The notes: generated by a model from the sequence alone, not told the origin. Shown: positions 52,880 through 62,547, numbered from the stretch's first letter. The stretch: DNA of 64,000 nt from Marinomonas gallaica (GCF_001639745.1 NZ_LTAX01000005.1:62001-126000); one strand, 5' to 3'. Translations and numbers: made by a program.

Positions 52880-54046
52880 ATGTCACAGGGTATCAAAACA
52901 TTTTCATTTAACACTCCAGGTTCCATGCATGTTGAATGGGGCGGAGCGAAACGTCTTGGGGAATTAGCCAGCGAATGGTTTCAAGAGCGCAACGTCCTGC
53001 TGGTAACTGATAAGTTTCTCAGCGACAGCGGTCTTTTGAATGAGACCAAAGCCTCATTAGAAGCTCAAGGCTTCAGTATTTCCATTTTCGACGATGTGGT
53101 TGCAGACCCGCCAGAGCACATCTTAATGGCCTGTGTGGATTTTGCTAAAGCCAATCAAACCGATTTAGTTATTGGCTTGGGTGGCGGCTCACCAATGGAC
53201 ATCGCGAAGTTAGTAGCGGTTATGCTGACATCAGAACAACCTCTTGCTGAGCTTTATGGTATCGGCAAAGTGAAAGGAAAGCGTGCTCCGTTATTGCAAA
53301 TACCAACGACCGCAGGAACCGGTTCTGAGGTAACGAACATCACCATTTTAACCACCGGTGAAACCACTAAAATGGGCGTTGTCTCTAAGCAGTTGTACGC
53401 GGATTATGTCTTGCTTGACGCAGAACTCACCATTGGTCTTCCTTCTCTGCCGACAGCCGCAACGGGGATTGATGCCATGGTGCATGCGATTGAAGCGTAT
53501 ACCTCAGCGCATCTTAAGAACCCACTTTCAGATGCACTGGCAAAAGAAGCACTGCGCCTGTTAAGTAAGAACCTGCTTACAGCTTGTCATGATGGCGCTA
53601 ATCGTGCGGCACGTGAAGCTATGTTACTTGGTGCCAACTTGGCTGGCCAAGCCTTTTCCAATAGCCCTGTCGCAGCCGTCCACGCTTTAGCTTACCCATT
53701 AGGCGGCCATTATCACTTACCGCACGGTTTAACCAATGCATTAATGCTAGGCCCTGTCCTGCGCTACAACATGAAGGAAGCAGCCTCACTCTATGCTGAA
53801 CTGGCTGATGTGGTGCTGGATTCAACGGAAGGCGACGCCAATAACCGAGCGGCGCAATTCGTGGACTACATGCAAAATCTAATGAATGAGTCAGGCGCTC
53901 CGCAAAGGCTACGCGATGTTGGGGTCACTGAAGAGAGCCTCCCTACTCTAGCCAAAGATGCCATGCTGCAAACTCGTTTGCTTGGTAACAACCCTGTTCC
54001 CGTCGCTGAAAGCGATGCCTTAAAGCTGTATCAAGAAGCTTTCTAA
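52880..54046 (+). CDS. iron-containing (group III) alcohol dehydrogenase
   Basis: 388 residues. GGGSPMDIAK (~97-106) binds NAD, and metal ligands of the family are seen in GIDAMVHAIEAYTS (Asp/His region ~196-209) and HALAYPLGGHYHLPHG (~266-281). Substrates in this family include ethanol, 1,2- and 1,3-propanediol, butanol, lactaldehyde and 4-hydroxybutyrate. Next to a GabD-like dehydrogenase, oxidation of an omega-hydroxy acid or diol to the acid is a natural pairing (inference). RBS GAGGAAA before ATG 52880. Confidence 0.92.
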   Translation: MSQGIKTFSFNTPGSMHVEWGGAKRLGELASEWFQERNVLLVTDKFLSDSGLLNETKASLEAQGFSISIFDDVVADPPEHILMACVDFAKANQTDLVIGLGGGSPMDIAKLVAVMLTSEQPLAELYGIGKVKGKRAPLLQIPTTAGTGSEVTNITILTTGETTKMGVVSKQLYADYVLLDAELTIGLPSLPTAATGIDAMVHAIEAYTSAHLKNPLSDALAKEALRLLSKNLLTACHDGANRAAREAMLLGANLAGQAFSNSPVAAVHALAYPLGGHYHLPHGLTNALMLGPVLRYNMKEAASLYAELADVVLDSTEGDANNRAAQFVDYMQNLMNESGAPQRLRDVGVTEESLPTLAKDAMLQTRLLGNNPVPVAESDALKLYQEAF

Positions 54047-54069
54047 ATTACAGCGACATTAAGAAATCC

Positions 54070-54092
54070 CCCTGCAACCAAGGGTTGCAGGG
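54070..54092 (+). other. intercistronic hairpin between alcohol dehydrogenase and permease genes
   Basis: Perfect stem CCCTGCAACC / GGTTGCAGGG with a three-base loop, not followed by a T run. It probably stabilises the upstream mRNA or attenuates expression of the permease 35 bp downstream. Confidence 0.6.
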
Positions 54093-54126
54093 CACTAAAA
54101 CATTACAAGAATAATAGGAAATCATC

Positions 54127-55497
54127 ATGAGTGAAGAACGTATTGATGGCCAAGAAGCACCATTTTGGTCCATGGGTCCTTTTAAAGTCCGCCTTCCGTT
54201 TGTGCATTATCGCATAGAGTGGCCTGATTACTTTCAAGGTCTGTTGATGTGTGCAGTTGACCTAGCGGCTATTCCGCTAATGACAGAATTGCTAGGCATG
54301 CCATTTGAAGTAGCGTTAGCCGTCGTTATGCTAAATGGTCTTTTTTACTTATTGCACCATTTGCTAGGCGACCCAGTGGTTCCAGGTTGGATAACACCTG
54401 CGATTCCGTTATTGATGGCTTACTGTACAACCTTCCCTGAAGGACCTGAACGGATCCATGCGTTAATATCCTTCCAGCTTTTACTCGGAATATTCTCGAT
54501 ATTTATCGGGGCATCGGGACTGGCCCACAAAGTTGTCTCGCTTATTCCCCAAGCCATAAAATCGGGGATCATTATTGGTGCAGGTATAGCGGCTGTCATG
54601 GCCGTTTTCAAAGTCGATGGGCGTTTTGACACCTATCCAATTACCATCACTCTAGCGGTTGGTATTGCGTTCTATGTGATTTTCTCGCGTCACTTTGCGC
54701 AACTGAAACAAAATAACGCGTTTTTTAACCTTGTTGGCAAACTGGGTATCTTTCCGATTGTTGCGTTGGCCATAATCATTGCTCCCACGGTAGGGGAAAC
54801 ATCTTGGCCTAGCATTGAGTGGGGGATTTCTTCTCCTGACTTCGTCACGCTATGGAACGAATACACCGTATTTGGTCTAGGTATGCCACCGCTTATGATG
54901 TTTTTAAGCGCTATTCCGACGGTGTTAGCCGCTTATATCGTTCTTTTCGGCGATGTTTTACAAAGCCGCGCTATTTTGGAAGAAGCAGATCAAATTCGTA
55001 CAGATGAGAAAATTGATTACGACCCGGATCGTGCACACATGATTTTTGGTGCACGTAACTCTGTTATGTCTATTTTAGGCCCAGATGTGGCGATGTGTGG
55101 TCCACTTTGGGCAGCGATGCACGTCGTTATTGTTGAGCGTTTTAGCCAAGGTAAAAAAGCCATGAAATCCATCTTTGGTGGCGCAGGCTCTTTCCGTTGG
55201 GGAACCAATACTGGCTTACTATTTATGCCGATCGTGACACTGGTACAACCTATTCTTGGTGTGGCCCTAGCGTTAACACTGTTGATCCAAGGCTATGTAT
55301 CAGTTCGAATCGGCGTCATGGAAGCACGTTCACAGCGAGATCTTGGCATTGCCGGTATCGTCGCAGCGGTTCTTGCCACACGTGGCGCTACTTGGGCCTT
55401 TGCAGTAGGTGTTGTGCTTTGTATCTTGGTATATGGCCGTGACTTCTTCAAAGGTGAGAAAGATACAACATTTGTTAAGGATCAAATACCAAAGTGA
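54127..55497 (+). CDS. multi-pass permease, NCS2/SulP-like, of unknown substrate
   Basis: 456 residues with about 12-13 membrane segments and a cytosolic loop near residues 285-310 (LEEADQIRTDEKIDYDPDRAH). The duplicated PAIPLL / PQAIKSGIIIGAGIAAVM half and the later MCGPLWAAM and RWGTNTGLLFMP segments recall the 7+7 inverted-repeat (UraA/SulP) fold, but it is not a standard purine or uracil permease by motif. It is third in the sigma-54 operon (78 bp after the alcohol dehydrogenase gene), so it most likely imports the alcohol, acid or a related compound that the two dehydrogenases oxidise. Confidence 0.75.
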   Translation: MSEERIDGQEAPFWSMGPFKVRLPFVHYRIEWPDYFQGLLMCAVDLAAIPLMTELLGMPFEVALAVVMLNGLFYLLHHLLGDPVVPGWITPAIPLLMAYCTTFPEGPERIHALISFQLLLGIFSIFIGASGLAHKVVSLIPQAIKSGIIIGAGIAAVMAVFKVDGRFDTYPITITLAVGIAFYVIFSRHFAQLKQNNAFFNLVGKLGIFPIVALAIIIAPTVGETSWPSIEWGISSPDFVTLWNEYTVFGLGMPPLMMFLSAIPTVLAAYIVLFGDVLQSRAILEEADQIRTDEKIDYDPDRAHMIFGARNSVMSILGPDVAMCGPLWAAMHVVIVERFSQGKKAMKSIFGGAGSFRWGTNTGLLFMPIVTLVQPILGVALALTLLIQGYVSVRIGVMEARSQRDLGIAGIVAAVLATRGATWAFAVGVVLCILVYGRDFFKGEKDTTFVKDQIPK

Positions 55498-55534
55498 TCC
55501 ATGACCTAACCCTCGCGAAGTAACCGTTTCTGCT

Positions 55535-55577
55535 AAAAAAGTCCCCCAAGCGTTTAAAATGCTTGGGGGACTTTTTT
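55535..55577. terminator. bidirectional terminator between permease and thiolase genes
   Basis: 17-bp perfect stem AAAAAAGTCCCCCAAGC / GCTTGGGGGACTTTTTT with a nine-base loop. T runs are present on both strands, so it ends the plus-strand permease operon and the minus-strand thiolase gene. Confidence 0.92.
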
Positions 55578-55631
55578 CATCTTGAGCACCAATAAGTAGC
55601 GTTGAAAAATGTATTCTTCGACAACTAAACC

Positions 55632-56813
55632 TCAAGGTGAATTAGAAATAAGCATCGATATCCCCATGCCACCACCAATGCACAGCGTCGCAAGGCCTTT
55701 GTTGAGTTGCTGTCTTTGCATTTCATGAATCAAAGTCACCAACACGCGACAGCCCGAGGCGCCAATGGGGTGACCTAAGGCGATGGCGCCACCATTTACA
55801 TTTACTTTGTCAGGGTTTAAGCCAAGCTCCTGAGCCACACAGAGTGCTTGCACTGCAAACGCTTCATTCGCCTCTATTAAATCGAGTTCGTCTATTTTCC
55901 AATCGACTTTTTCTAAGGCTTTTTGAGTCGCTGCGATAGGGCCAATCCCCATGATGGTAGGGTCAACGCCAGATGTGGCACTCGCTTCGATGGTCGCTAA
56001 TACAGGTAGATTTAATCGTTTCGCCTCGTCTTCCGACGTTACAATAACCATCGCGGCGCCATCATTGAGGGTCGACGCATTACCTGCGGTTACGGTGCCC
56101 TCTTTGCTAAACGCCGGACGTAATTTGGCTAATGAGTCAGGATTCGTGTCTGGGCGAATTTGCTCATCTTCTTGAAAGATAAGCGGCTCTGCGTAACGCC
56201 GCGGAACGCTAATCGGTAAGATTTCTGTTTGAAACCGCCCTGCTTGCTGCGCTTGCACGGCTTTCTGCTGTGATTGAAGCGCGTAAACATCCTGCTGCTC
56301 ACGAGTAATATGCCACTGAAAAGCAATATTCTCCGCGGTTTGCCCCATATGATATTCGTAAAATGCATCCCACAGACCATCAACAATCATGGTATCAAGC
56401 ATTGTCCAGTGGCCCATTTTCTTACCGACTCGACTTTGTGGAATGACATGCGGCGCTTGGCTCATGCTTTCTTGCCCCCCCGCTACGACCATTTTAGCGT
56501 CGCCATTTAATATTGCTTGGGCGGCCAACTGAACCGCTTTGAGACCAGAACCACACACCATGTTGACGGTCATGGCTGAAACATGCTCATTTAAACCCGC
56601 TTTAAGCGCTGTTTGTCGAGCGGGGTTTTGACCAGAGCCAGCCGTCAGTACTTGACCCAATATGACTTCATCGATGTGCGAACTTAGACTTGGATGTTTG
56701 TTCAACAAACCGCTTAATACTTGTGTGCCAATTTCAACCGCTGTTAAAGAAGATAAAGCACCATTAAACGCACCGACAGCACTTCGACCTGCCGCGACTA
56801 TTACTGCTTTCAT
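55632..56813 (-). CDS. acetyl-CoA C-acetyltransferase (thiolase)
   Basis: 393 residues, thiolase II length. Active-site Cys87 (NMVCGSGLKAV), His in NVNGGAIALGHPIGASGCR (~348) and the C-terminal Cys of TLCIGGGMG (~378). It makes or breaks acetoacetyl-CoA, or cleaves other 3-ketoacyl-CoA. RBS AAAGGAG before ATG 56813. Alone between two terminator-like hairpins. A link to PHB, ketone-body or 4-hydroxybutyrate metabolism is possible. Confidence 0.93.
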   Translation of the reverse strand: MKAVIVAAGRSAVGAFNGALSSLTAVEIGTQVLSGLLNKHPSLSSHIDEVILGQVLTAGSGQNPARQTALKAGLNEHVSAMTVNMVCGSGLKAVQLAAQAILNGDAKMVVAGGQESMSQAPHVIPQSRVGKKMGHWTMLDTMIVDGLWDAFYEYHMGQTAENIAFQWHITREQQDVYALQSQQKAVQAQQAGRFQTEILPISVPRRYAEPLIFQEDEQIRPDTNPDSLAKLRPAFSKEGTVTAGNASTLNDGAAMVIVTSEDEAKRLNLPVLATIEASATSGVDPTIMGIGPIAATQKALEKVDWKIDELDLIEANEAFAVQALCVAQELGLNPDKVNVNGGAIALGHPIGASGCRVLVTLIHEMQRQQLNKGLATLCIGGGMGISMLISNSP

Positions 56814-56941
56814 TGTGTGACTCCTTTACGATTCAGTTAAGCGCTTACTTAGATAGTAGGCAACTTTAATGCAGTCACCTAATTAGAAACGTCTAATTCA
56901 CCAAAACCGACACGTCCATGTGATCAATTAACGATACCTGC

Positions 56942-56967
56942 AGCCTAAAAAACAGCTTTTTCAGGCT
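56942..56967 (-). terminator. hairpin after ggt, possible terminator
   Basis: AGCCT(A)-run / T-run-AGGCT hairpin, 27 bp beyond the gamma-glutamyltransferase stop on the minus strand. The T's sit inside the stem and no clear T run follows, so its strength is uncertain. Confidence 0.4.
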
Positions 56968-56993
56968 AAGCTTTTTAGAGCTAGCAAATGGTA

Positions 56994-58745
56994 TTACTCA
57001 CCCATCGCAGCACCCTCACGTCGAGGGTCCGCACCACCAAAAAGCTTACCCTCTTGAATCATAATGCCCTGTAGACCTGAATTAAGATCTCGTAAAGACA
57101 CTTGGTAGCCCATTTCCTCTAAGTCTTTAGCGAGTGCTTCTGCTGAGGTTCCCTGTTCAATATCAAAGGTACCAAAACGGTTTAGCATATTCGGTAACGA
57201 GATCGCTTCTTGGATGTCCATGCCCCACTCTAAATGCGCTATCAGTGCTTTGGAGACGTAACCAATAATACGACTGCCGCCCGGAGAGCCGACCACTAAG
57301 TACGGTTTATCGTCTTTCATTACAATAGTAGGCGCCATGGATGAACGCGGACGCTTACCCGGCTCAAGACGATTGGCAATTGGGTAACCTTGGCTGTAAG
57401 AGGCAAATGAAAAATCCGTTAGTTCATTATTCAGCAGGAATCCATTACTCATCACTCGGGAGCCAAAACCGTTTTCAATGGTCGTGGTAACGGACAAGGC
57501 ATTGCCCTCTGCGTCGACAATAGAAATGTGGCTGGTGCTCGGGAATTCGATGGACTGATCGTCTGCCAAAGTAATGGCATTTTGCCAGTCAGGCTCGCCT
57601 GCTGATACCGTTTCTAAGGCTTTACCGGGGGTGATTAGCTTCGCTCGGCTGGCAAGATACTGTTCATCCAGCAAGCCCTTTGGCATCGGCACAAAGTCGG
57701 TATCTGCTATGTAGCGACCGCGATCAGCAAACGCTAGGCGTGAGGCATCACCAATGATTTGCCAAGCGGTTGGTGATTCCGGCCCCATGGCCGCTAGGTC
57801 AAAATGCTGAGTCATACCTAGGATTTGACCCACCGTTAATGCCCCCGAGCTCGGCGGTCCCATGCCACAAATATCAAATTGCTTATAAGGCAAACATGTG
57901 GCGTCGCGCTCCTTGATTTTATAAGTCATAAAATCTTCTAAGGCCAACACGCCGGGATTGTCCGATGTAGAGCGCACTGCGGTTACGATGTCTTGGGCAA
58001 TGTCCCCCTGATAAAAAGCATCCGCCCCTGACTGGGCAATGCTCGTCAAGGTTTTGGCATAGGCTGGATTTTTAAGCCGTGTTCCCTCTTGAAGAGGTGC
58101 GCCATTAGAATCTAAGAAATACGCGGCGGTATCAGGAAAGCGCGCCAAAGAATCTCTGGTGTTCGCGATGGCGCCAGCAAGTCTAGGCGAGACGTCAAAG
58201 CCATCTTGTGCCAACTCAATCGCAGGCTCAAACAGCGCTTTCCAAGACAGTTGTCCACCTTGCTCATGCAGAGCTTGCATTAAGGCAACGGTGCCGGGTG
58301 TGCCGACTGAGCGTCCGCCAATCACAGCATCATAAAACTTAAACGTCGTACCATCTTCGTGTTGAAATAATTCAGGCGTGGCCGCTTGAGGGGCGGTTTC
58401 ACGGCCATCAAAAGTCGTTAGCTTTTGAGATTTAGCATCGTAATACACGGCAAAAGCACCGCCACCGAGCCCAGAAGACTGAGGCTCTACCAGCCCTAAT
58501 ACCGCTTGCACTGCGACGTAGGCGTCTAACGCCGATCCGCCTTTTTTCAAGATGGCATAACCCGCTTCTACCGCTTTAGGGTTGGCGGCTGCCACCATGA
58601 ATTGCTTTGCTTCCACTAACTGCTTTTGCTGTATTTCCCCGGCGATTTCCGGCGCCACAGCATCGGCTGTTTGCTGGCCCGCAAACGCCATTTGCGTAGA
58701 GACCAACGACATTGATAACGCTAAAGATTTGAATACAAAACGCAT
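56994..58745 (-). CDS. ggt: gamma-glutamyltransferase (periplasmic)
   Basis: 583 residues, complete. Signal peptide (~1-22, AFA-GQQ). The large-subunit part ends before FPSTSHISIVD, where the second Thr (~residue 403) is the autoprocessing and catalytic nucleophile, followed by NALSVTTTIENGFGSRV and PRSSMAPTIV with the substrate-binding Ser-Ser, and GSPGGSRIIGYV (oxyanion Gly-Gly). The lid loop is present. It cleaves glutathione and other gamma-glutamyl compounds in the periplasm, releasing glutamate and Cys-Gly. Confidence 0.95.
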   Translation of the reverse strand: MRFVFKSLALSMSLVSTQMAFAGQQTADAVAPEIAGEIQQKQLVEAKQFMVAAANPKAVEAGYAILKKGGSALDAYVAVQAVLGLVEPQSSGLGGGAFAVYYDAKSQKLTTFDGRETAPQAATPELFQHEDGTTFKFYDAVIGGRSVGTPGTVALMQALHEQGGQLSWKALFEPAIELAQDGFDVSPRLAGAIANTRDSLARFPDTAAYFLDSNGAPLQEGTRLKNPAYAKTLTSIAQSGADAFYQGDIAQDIVTAVRSTSDNPGVLALEDFMTYKIKERDATCLPYKQFDICGMGPPSSGALTVGQILGMTQHFDLAAMGPESPTAWQIIGDASRLAFADRGRYIADTDFVPMPKGLLDEQYLASRAKLITPGKALETVSAGEPDWQNAITLADDQSIEFPSTSHISIVDAEGNALSVTTTIENGFGSRVMSNGFLLNNELTDFSFASYSQGYPIANRLEPGKRPRSSMAPTIVMKDDKPYLVVGSPGGSRIIGYVSKALIAHLEWGMDIQEAISLPNMLNRFGTFDIEQGTSAEALAKDLEEMGYQVSLRDLNSGLQGIMIQEGKLFGGADPRREGAAMGE

Positions 58746-59364
58746 AGATACATTCCTTATATAACGATTGTAACGGCGGGCGTTACCCGTTCTCTAAATG
58801 CTAGGTTTTAGATGTGCTCATTATGTATAGATGAAGGGTCTTTGATATTAATTAATTTCTTTCAAAAAAGATTACTCTAACCAAGATCAGTTTACTTCGC
58901 TGTTTGCTTGACTCCTAAAAACCCTCTTCAGTTAATCATCAAAGTAAATCAAACCCAAGTCTTTAGACGCATGCTTTTCAATGGAAAAAGCAAAGACGTC
59001 CGTGCAAGTGAAAACTACGAATTTGGAAAATCTGATCAACAATCTCAACACCTCGATCCAATCATTGATAGTGCATATATACGAGAGACACTGTATTTCA
59101 TAACACTCGGTAGTATTTGACATGAAGAACCTACTTCAAAGTACGACACCGCTAACAATTAAAACCCTCATACCACTTATTAAATTTTCAATATGGCGAT
59201 TAACATCATTTCTATTTAAGCGACATTTAATTTTTAAAATAAATATTAACTCAATAATTTCAGTAACTTAGGGATTTTTAGATATATTTTTGACAGTTTT
59301 CTGTCACTATTGAAGTAATGATAGAAAGAAATTAAATTCAAATTAAGCAAAAAGTGAGGTCGCA
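58746..59364. other. 619-bp intergenic region between ggt and rpiR-type genes
   Basis: Divergent promoters for ggt and the RpiR regulator. The 3' half (59150-59290) is strongly AT-rich. Apart from the 16-bp dyad at 59291-59306 I see no RNA motif or coding gene; a 70-codon ORF at 58908 lacks an RBS. Confidence 0.5.
59291..59306 (+). promoter_or_regulatory. inverted repeat, candidate operator of the RpiR regulator
   Basis: TGACAG-TTTT-CTGTCA, a perfect 6-bp dyad 59 bp upstream of the RpiR-family start and overlapping a TTGACA-like hexamer (59290-59295). It suits autoregulation by a dimeric HTH protein. Confidence 0.4.
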
Positions 59365-60225
59365 ATGAATCAGACATTGATACAACGTTTGGAACAAAGT
59401 TTAGAAACCACTTCGGCATCTGGTCGTATGATTGCAACGTACATGCTTTCTAACCTTCAAGATCTTCCATTTCAAACGGCGGCAAATATTGCCCAAAAAT
59501 TAGAGCTAAGTGAATCAAGTGTTGGACGCTTCTGTCGTTCGATTGGCTATAGTCACTTGAAAGATCTAAAACATGATTTAAAGAAAAGCCTAGGAGACCA
59601 ACCTTGGTTAGCAGGAGATCGTTTACAAGAGTTTCGTCAATCTCAAAGTGATGGTCCGAATGGTTTATCAAGAAGCTTAGAATTAGAAATCTCATCCTTA
59701 ATGCGAGTTTACGAATACGCATTAACCAATGACTGGGATAACGTTGCACAAAGACTCGCTAATTCATCGCAAATATTCGTCGCAGGCTTTCAAACAGAGC
59801 GAGGTGTTGCTGTATGTATGACTCACCTTCTGCAATATATTCGTCCTGGGGTTCATCTTGTCGATGGTGCTGCTGGTCATTACAGCGACGTTTTACTCAG
59901 CCGTCCAGAAGAAACTTCATTGATAGTTTTTGAAGCACGTCGATATTCGAAACATGCCTTGGCATTGTGCTCTAAGGCAAAAGAACTTGGAATCCCAACT
60001 ACTTTAGTAACTGACACTTATTGTGACTGGGCCGCAAGCAATGCAGAGGAAGTATTCCGTATTCCTACAGAATTTAATTTTTTTTGGGAATCTACGGCCT
60101 CGATGCTGTCTTGGGTACACCTAATGGTTAATGAGGTCTGTAAGAAGCTTGGTCCTGACGTTGAAAAACGACTTGAAGCCACAGCTTCTTTACATAATGA
60201 ATTTGTTGGATATACGTCCAAATAA
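59365..60225 (+). CDS. MurR/RpiR-family transcriptional regulator
   Basis: 286 residues. N-terminal HTH_6 (~1-80: TAANIAQKLELSESSVGRFCRSIGY) and C-terminal SIS domain (~130-260: IFVAGFQTERGVAVCMTHLLQY, ETSLIVFEARRYSKHAL). SIS domains usually bind sugar phosphates, but members of this family also regulate amino-acid and amino-sugar operons. It is directly followed, 34 bp later, by the binding-protein gene of an amino-acid transporter operon, which it probably controls. Confidence 0.9.
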   Translation: MNQTLIQRLEQSLETTSASGRMIATYMLSNLQDLPFQTAANIAQKLELSESSVGRFCRSIGYSHLKDLKHDLKKSLGDQPWLAGDRLQEFRQSQSDGPNGLSRSLELEISSLMRVYEYALTNDWDNVAQRLANSSQIFVAGFQTERGVAVCMTHLLQYIRPGVHLVDGAAGHYSDVLLSRPEETSLIVFEARRYSKHALALCSKAKELGIPTTLVTDTYCDWAASNAEEVFRIPTEFNFFWESTASMLSWVHLMVNEVCKKLGPDVEKRLEATASLHNEFVGYTSK

Positions 60226-60259
60226 AATAAAAAAACAATCTATAAAAAGGAATAAATCA

Positions 60260-61012
60260 ATGAAAAAAACAATATTCAATACTCTTTTAGTTGGCTCATT
60301 AAGCATCTCCCCTTTTCTACATGCAGACACTATTAAAATTGCTACCGAAGGTGCTTACCCCCCATTTAATTATGTAGATTCTAATAACAATCTTCATGGT
60401 TTTGATGTAGAGATCACTAATGCTTTATGTAAGAAAATGAACGCAGAGTGCACAATATTAGCACAAGATTGGGATGGAATTATTCCTGGCCTAATTGCTA
60501 AAAAATATGATGCTGTTATCGCATCAATGATTAACACTCCAGAAAGAAGATTAAAGGTATCTTTTACAAATCACTACTACAATACTCCTCTTTCTCTGGC
60601 GGTTAAAAAAGGAAGCGACACGACAATGGATAACTTTGACGCCAGAGGTCTTGTTATTGGGGCCCAATCTGCTTCAACTCAAGCATTTTATGCAGAGGAT
60701 GTACTAGCAGTAAAAGGTGCCTCCATAAAACTATACCCGACTCAAGATGAAGCCAATGCTGATTTAGCTAATGGACGTTTAGATGCAGTGGTTGCTGATA
60801 TGATTCCATTAATGGAATGGGTTAATAATCATGGGGATGATTGCTGTGAATATGTTGGCGACTTTCAAGGGACAAACTCAGAAGCTGCGATTGCAGTCAG
60901 AAAAGCGGATGATCAACTTAGAGAGCGTTTCAATCAGGCAATCGACGCTATTGTTGCTGATGGCACTTATCTAGAGATTTCTAACCGATACTTCGGTACC
61001 AACATTTATTAA
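60260..61012 (+). CDS. polar amino-acid ABC transporter, periplasmic binding protein
   Basis: 250 residues from ATG 60260 (AAGGA upstream; the frame is open further back into the RpiR gene without meaning). Signal peptide (~1-20, LHA-DTI), then KIATEGAYPPFNYVDS and the GFDVEI and AQDWDGIIPGLIAKKYDAV motifs of family 3 binding proteins (lysine/arginine/ornithine/histidine/opine). The Arg of NTPERR is the alpha-carboxylate-binding residue of the family. Ligand: a cationic or polar amino acid or an opine. Confidence 0.92.
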   Translation: MKKTIFNTLLVGSLSISPFLHADTIKIATEGAYPPFNYVDSNNNLHGFDVEITNALCKKMNAECTILAQDWDGIIPGLIAKKYDAVIASMINTPERRLKVSFTNHYYNTPLSLAVKKGSDTTMDNFDARGLVIGAQSASTQAFYAEDVLAVKGASIKLYPTQDEANADLANGRLDAVVADMIPLMEWVNNHGDDCCEYVGDFQGTNSEAAIAVRKADDQLRERFNQAIDAIVADGTYLEISNRYFGTNIY

Positions 61013-61041
61013 GCCTTGCCTAGAATGTTTATTTGCTAATT

Positions 61042-61075
61042 TGAGATAGCCCTCAACTAATTAAGGGCTATCTCA
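61042..61075 (+). other. strong intercistronic hairpin after the binding-protein gene
   Basis: Perfect 12-bp stem TGAGATAGCCCT / AGGGCTATCTCA with a ten-base loop and no T run, between the binding-protein and first permease genes. Hairpins here commonly protect the binding-protein mRNA so it is made in excess over the membrane parts. Confidence 0.7.
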
Positions 61076-61098
61076 CCTTCACGTAAAGAGAGACACCG

Positions 61099-61812
61099 AT
61101 GGAATACTTATCATTACTGTCATTTTCTAATGACGGATGGGGTATCGCCTTGCTCAAAGGTGCACTGATCACCCTTTCTCTATCGCTTGCCTGTTTGCCA
61201 ATTGGCTTACCTCTGGGCATGTGGATTGCCATTAACGCTCGCTCTAATAGTAGGCTAGCGAAAACTTTTTCCGCACTTTTTTCAACAGTATTTAGAGGAC
61301 TTCCGGAGTTATTAACGCTTTTAATTATTTATTATGGCTGCCAAATCCTTGTCCAAAACATGATGGATTATCTTGGCTTTAGTGGAGAGTTTATTATTCA
61401 TACATTTGTCGCTGCGATGATTGCTTTTAGTTTTGTATTCGCTGCATTTTCTAGTGAAGTTTGGCTTGGAGCCTTTAAAACACTACCAAAAGGGCAATAC
61501 GAAGCCGCATTCGTTTTAGGCATTAGTAAGCCAAAAACGTTTTTTAAAATCATTTTACCTCAGTTAATAAGAATAGCCATTCCAGGGCTCTCTAACAACT
61601 GGCTATCTCTTTTAAAGGACACCTCCCTTGTCTCTACTATTTCGTTAATTGACCTAATGCGACAGACAAGTCTTGCTGTAAGCATCACTAAAGAACCTAT
61701 GTTTTTTTACACTGTAGCTTGCTTAGTCTATCTATTATTTTCAGCGCTATCAGGTCAAATATTTAATTTTATGGAGACACACTATAGCAAGCACTTAAGG
61801 AGTATTAAATAA
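61099..61812 (+). CDS. amino-acid ABC transporter permease (HisQ/ArtQ type)
   Basis: 237 residues, HisMQ permease family, with five to six helices. FRGLPELLTLLIIYYG and EVWLGAFKTLPKGQYEAAFVLGISK (EAA loop, the ATPase contact) are seen. It overlaps the next permease start by one base (TAATG), so the two are coupled and likely pair as a heterodimer. Confidence 0.92.
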   Translation: MEYLSLLSFSNDGWGIALLKGALITLSLSLACLPIGLPLGMWIAINARSNSRLAKTFSALFSTVFRGLPELLTLLIIYYGCQILVQNMMDYLGFSGEFIIHTFVAAMIAFSFVFAAFSSEVWLGAFKTLPKGQYEAAFVLGISKPKTFFKIILPQLIRIAIPGLSNNWLSLLKDTSLVSTISLIDLMRQTSLAVSITKEPMFFYTVACLVYLLFSALSGQIFNFMETHYSKHLRSIK

Positions 61813-62522
61813 TGAACCACGAATCCATTTTAGGTTTATTTATTAATATCGATTTATTTAACATCTATGGAGATCGATTATTAAGCGGTTTGATTGTTAC
61901 AGCTAAATTGGTCGCTATCTCCTTCAGCTTAGGTGCGATCTTAGGCTTAATTCTTGCGACTGCCCAGCTTTCATCTAATGTGTTTATTAGACGATTTAGT
62001 AAAAGTTACATTTATTTCTTTCGAGGATCACCTCTACTCGCGCAGCTTTTCATGCTCTATTACGGCCTTGGAGCATTTATGGAGTTTTGGCAAGACGTGG
62101 GGCTTTGGTGGTTCTTTAGAGATGCATGGTATTGCTCATTATTAGCCTTCACCTTGAATACCGCTGCTTATCAGGCAGAAATATTCAGAGGAAGCCTGCT
62201 GTCCATTCCTAAAGGTCAATATGAAGCAGCCCATGCACTGTCCCTTAAGCGCTCTACTACGTTTTTTAAGATCGTACTGCCACAATCTCTTGTTGTTGCC
62301 ATCGGACCACTTGGGAATGAGTTGATTTTAATGATTAAAGCTAGTGCTATTTCATCACTCGTGACCATTTACGATCTTATGGGAGTGTCAAAGCAAGCAT
62401 TTTCCAGAACCTTCGACTTTGAGATCTATTTGTGGGCGGCTGTTCTATATCTAGTTGTTGTAGAACTCGTTCGTCGAAGCATTGTTTATTTTGAAGGCCG
62501 ACTCGGCCGTCATATGCATTAA
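61812..62522 (+). CDS. amino-acid ABC transporter permease (HisM/ArtM type)
   Basis: 236 residues, second permease of the pair. FFRGSPLLAQLFMLYYG and AEIFRGSLLSIPKGQYEAAHALSLKR (EAA loop) match the HisM family. Followed 25 bp later by a FAD oxidoreductase gene, with the ATPase gene after that, an unusual order for this transporter type. Confidence 0.92.
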   Translation: MNHESILGLFINIDLFNIYGDRLLSGLIVTAKLVAISFSLGAILGLILATAQLSSNVFIRRFSKSYIYFFRGSPLLAQLFMLYYGLGAFMEFWQDVGLWWFFRDAWYCSLLAFTLNTAAYQAEIFRGSLLSIPKGQYEAAHALSLKRSTTFFKIVLPQSLVVAIGPLGNELILMIKASAISSLVTIYDLMGVSKQAFSRTFDFEIYLWAAVLYLVVVELVRRSIVYFEGRLGRHMH

Positions 62523-62547
62523 CACTCTTTATAAGGAATAAGGCTGC

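Noticed and set aside
58908-59120. 70-codon ORF in the ggt-rpiR gap
   Set aside because: No RBS and unconvincing composition; overlapped by an equally long antisense ORF.
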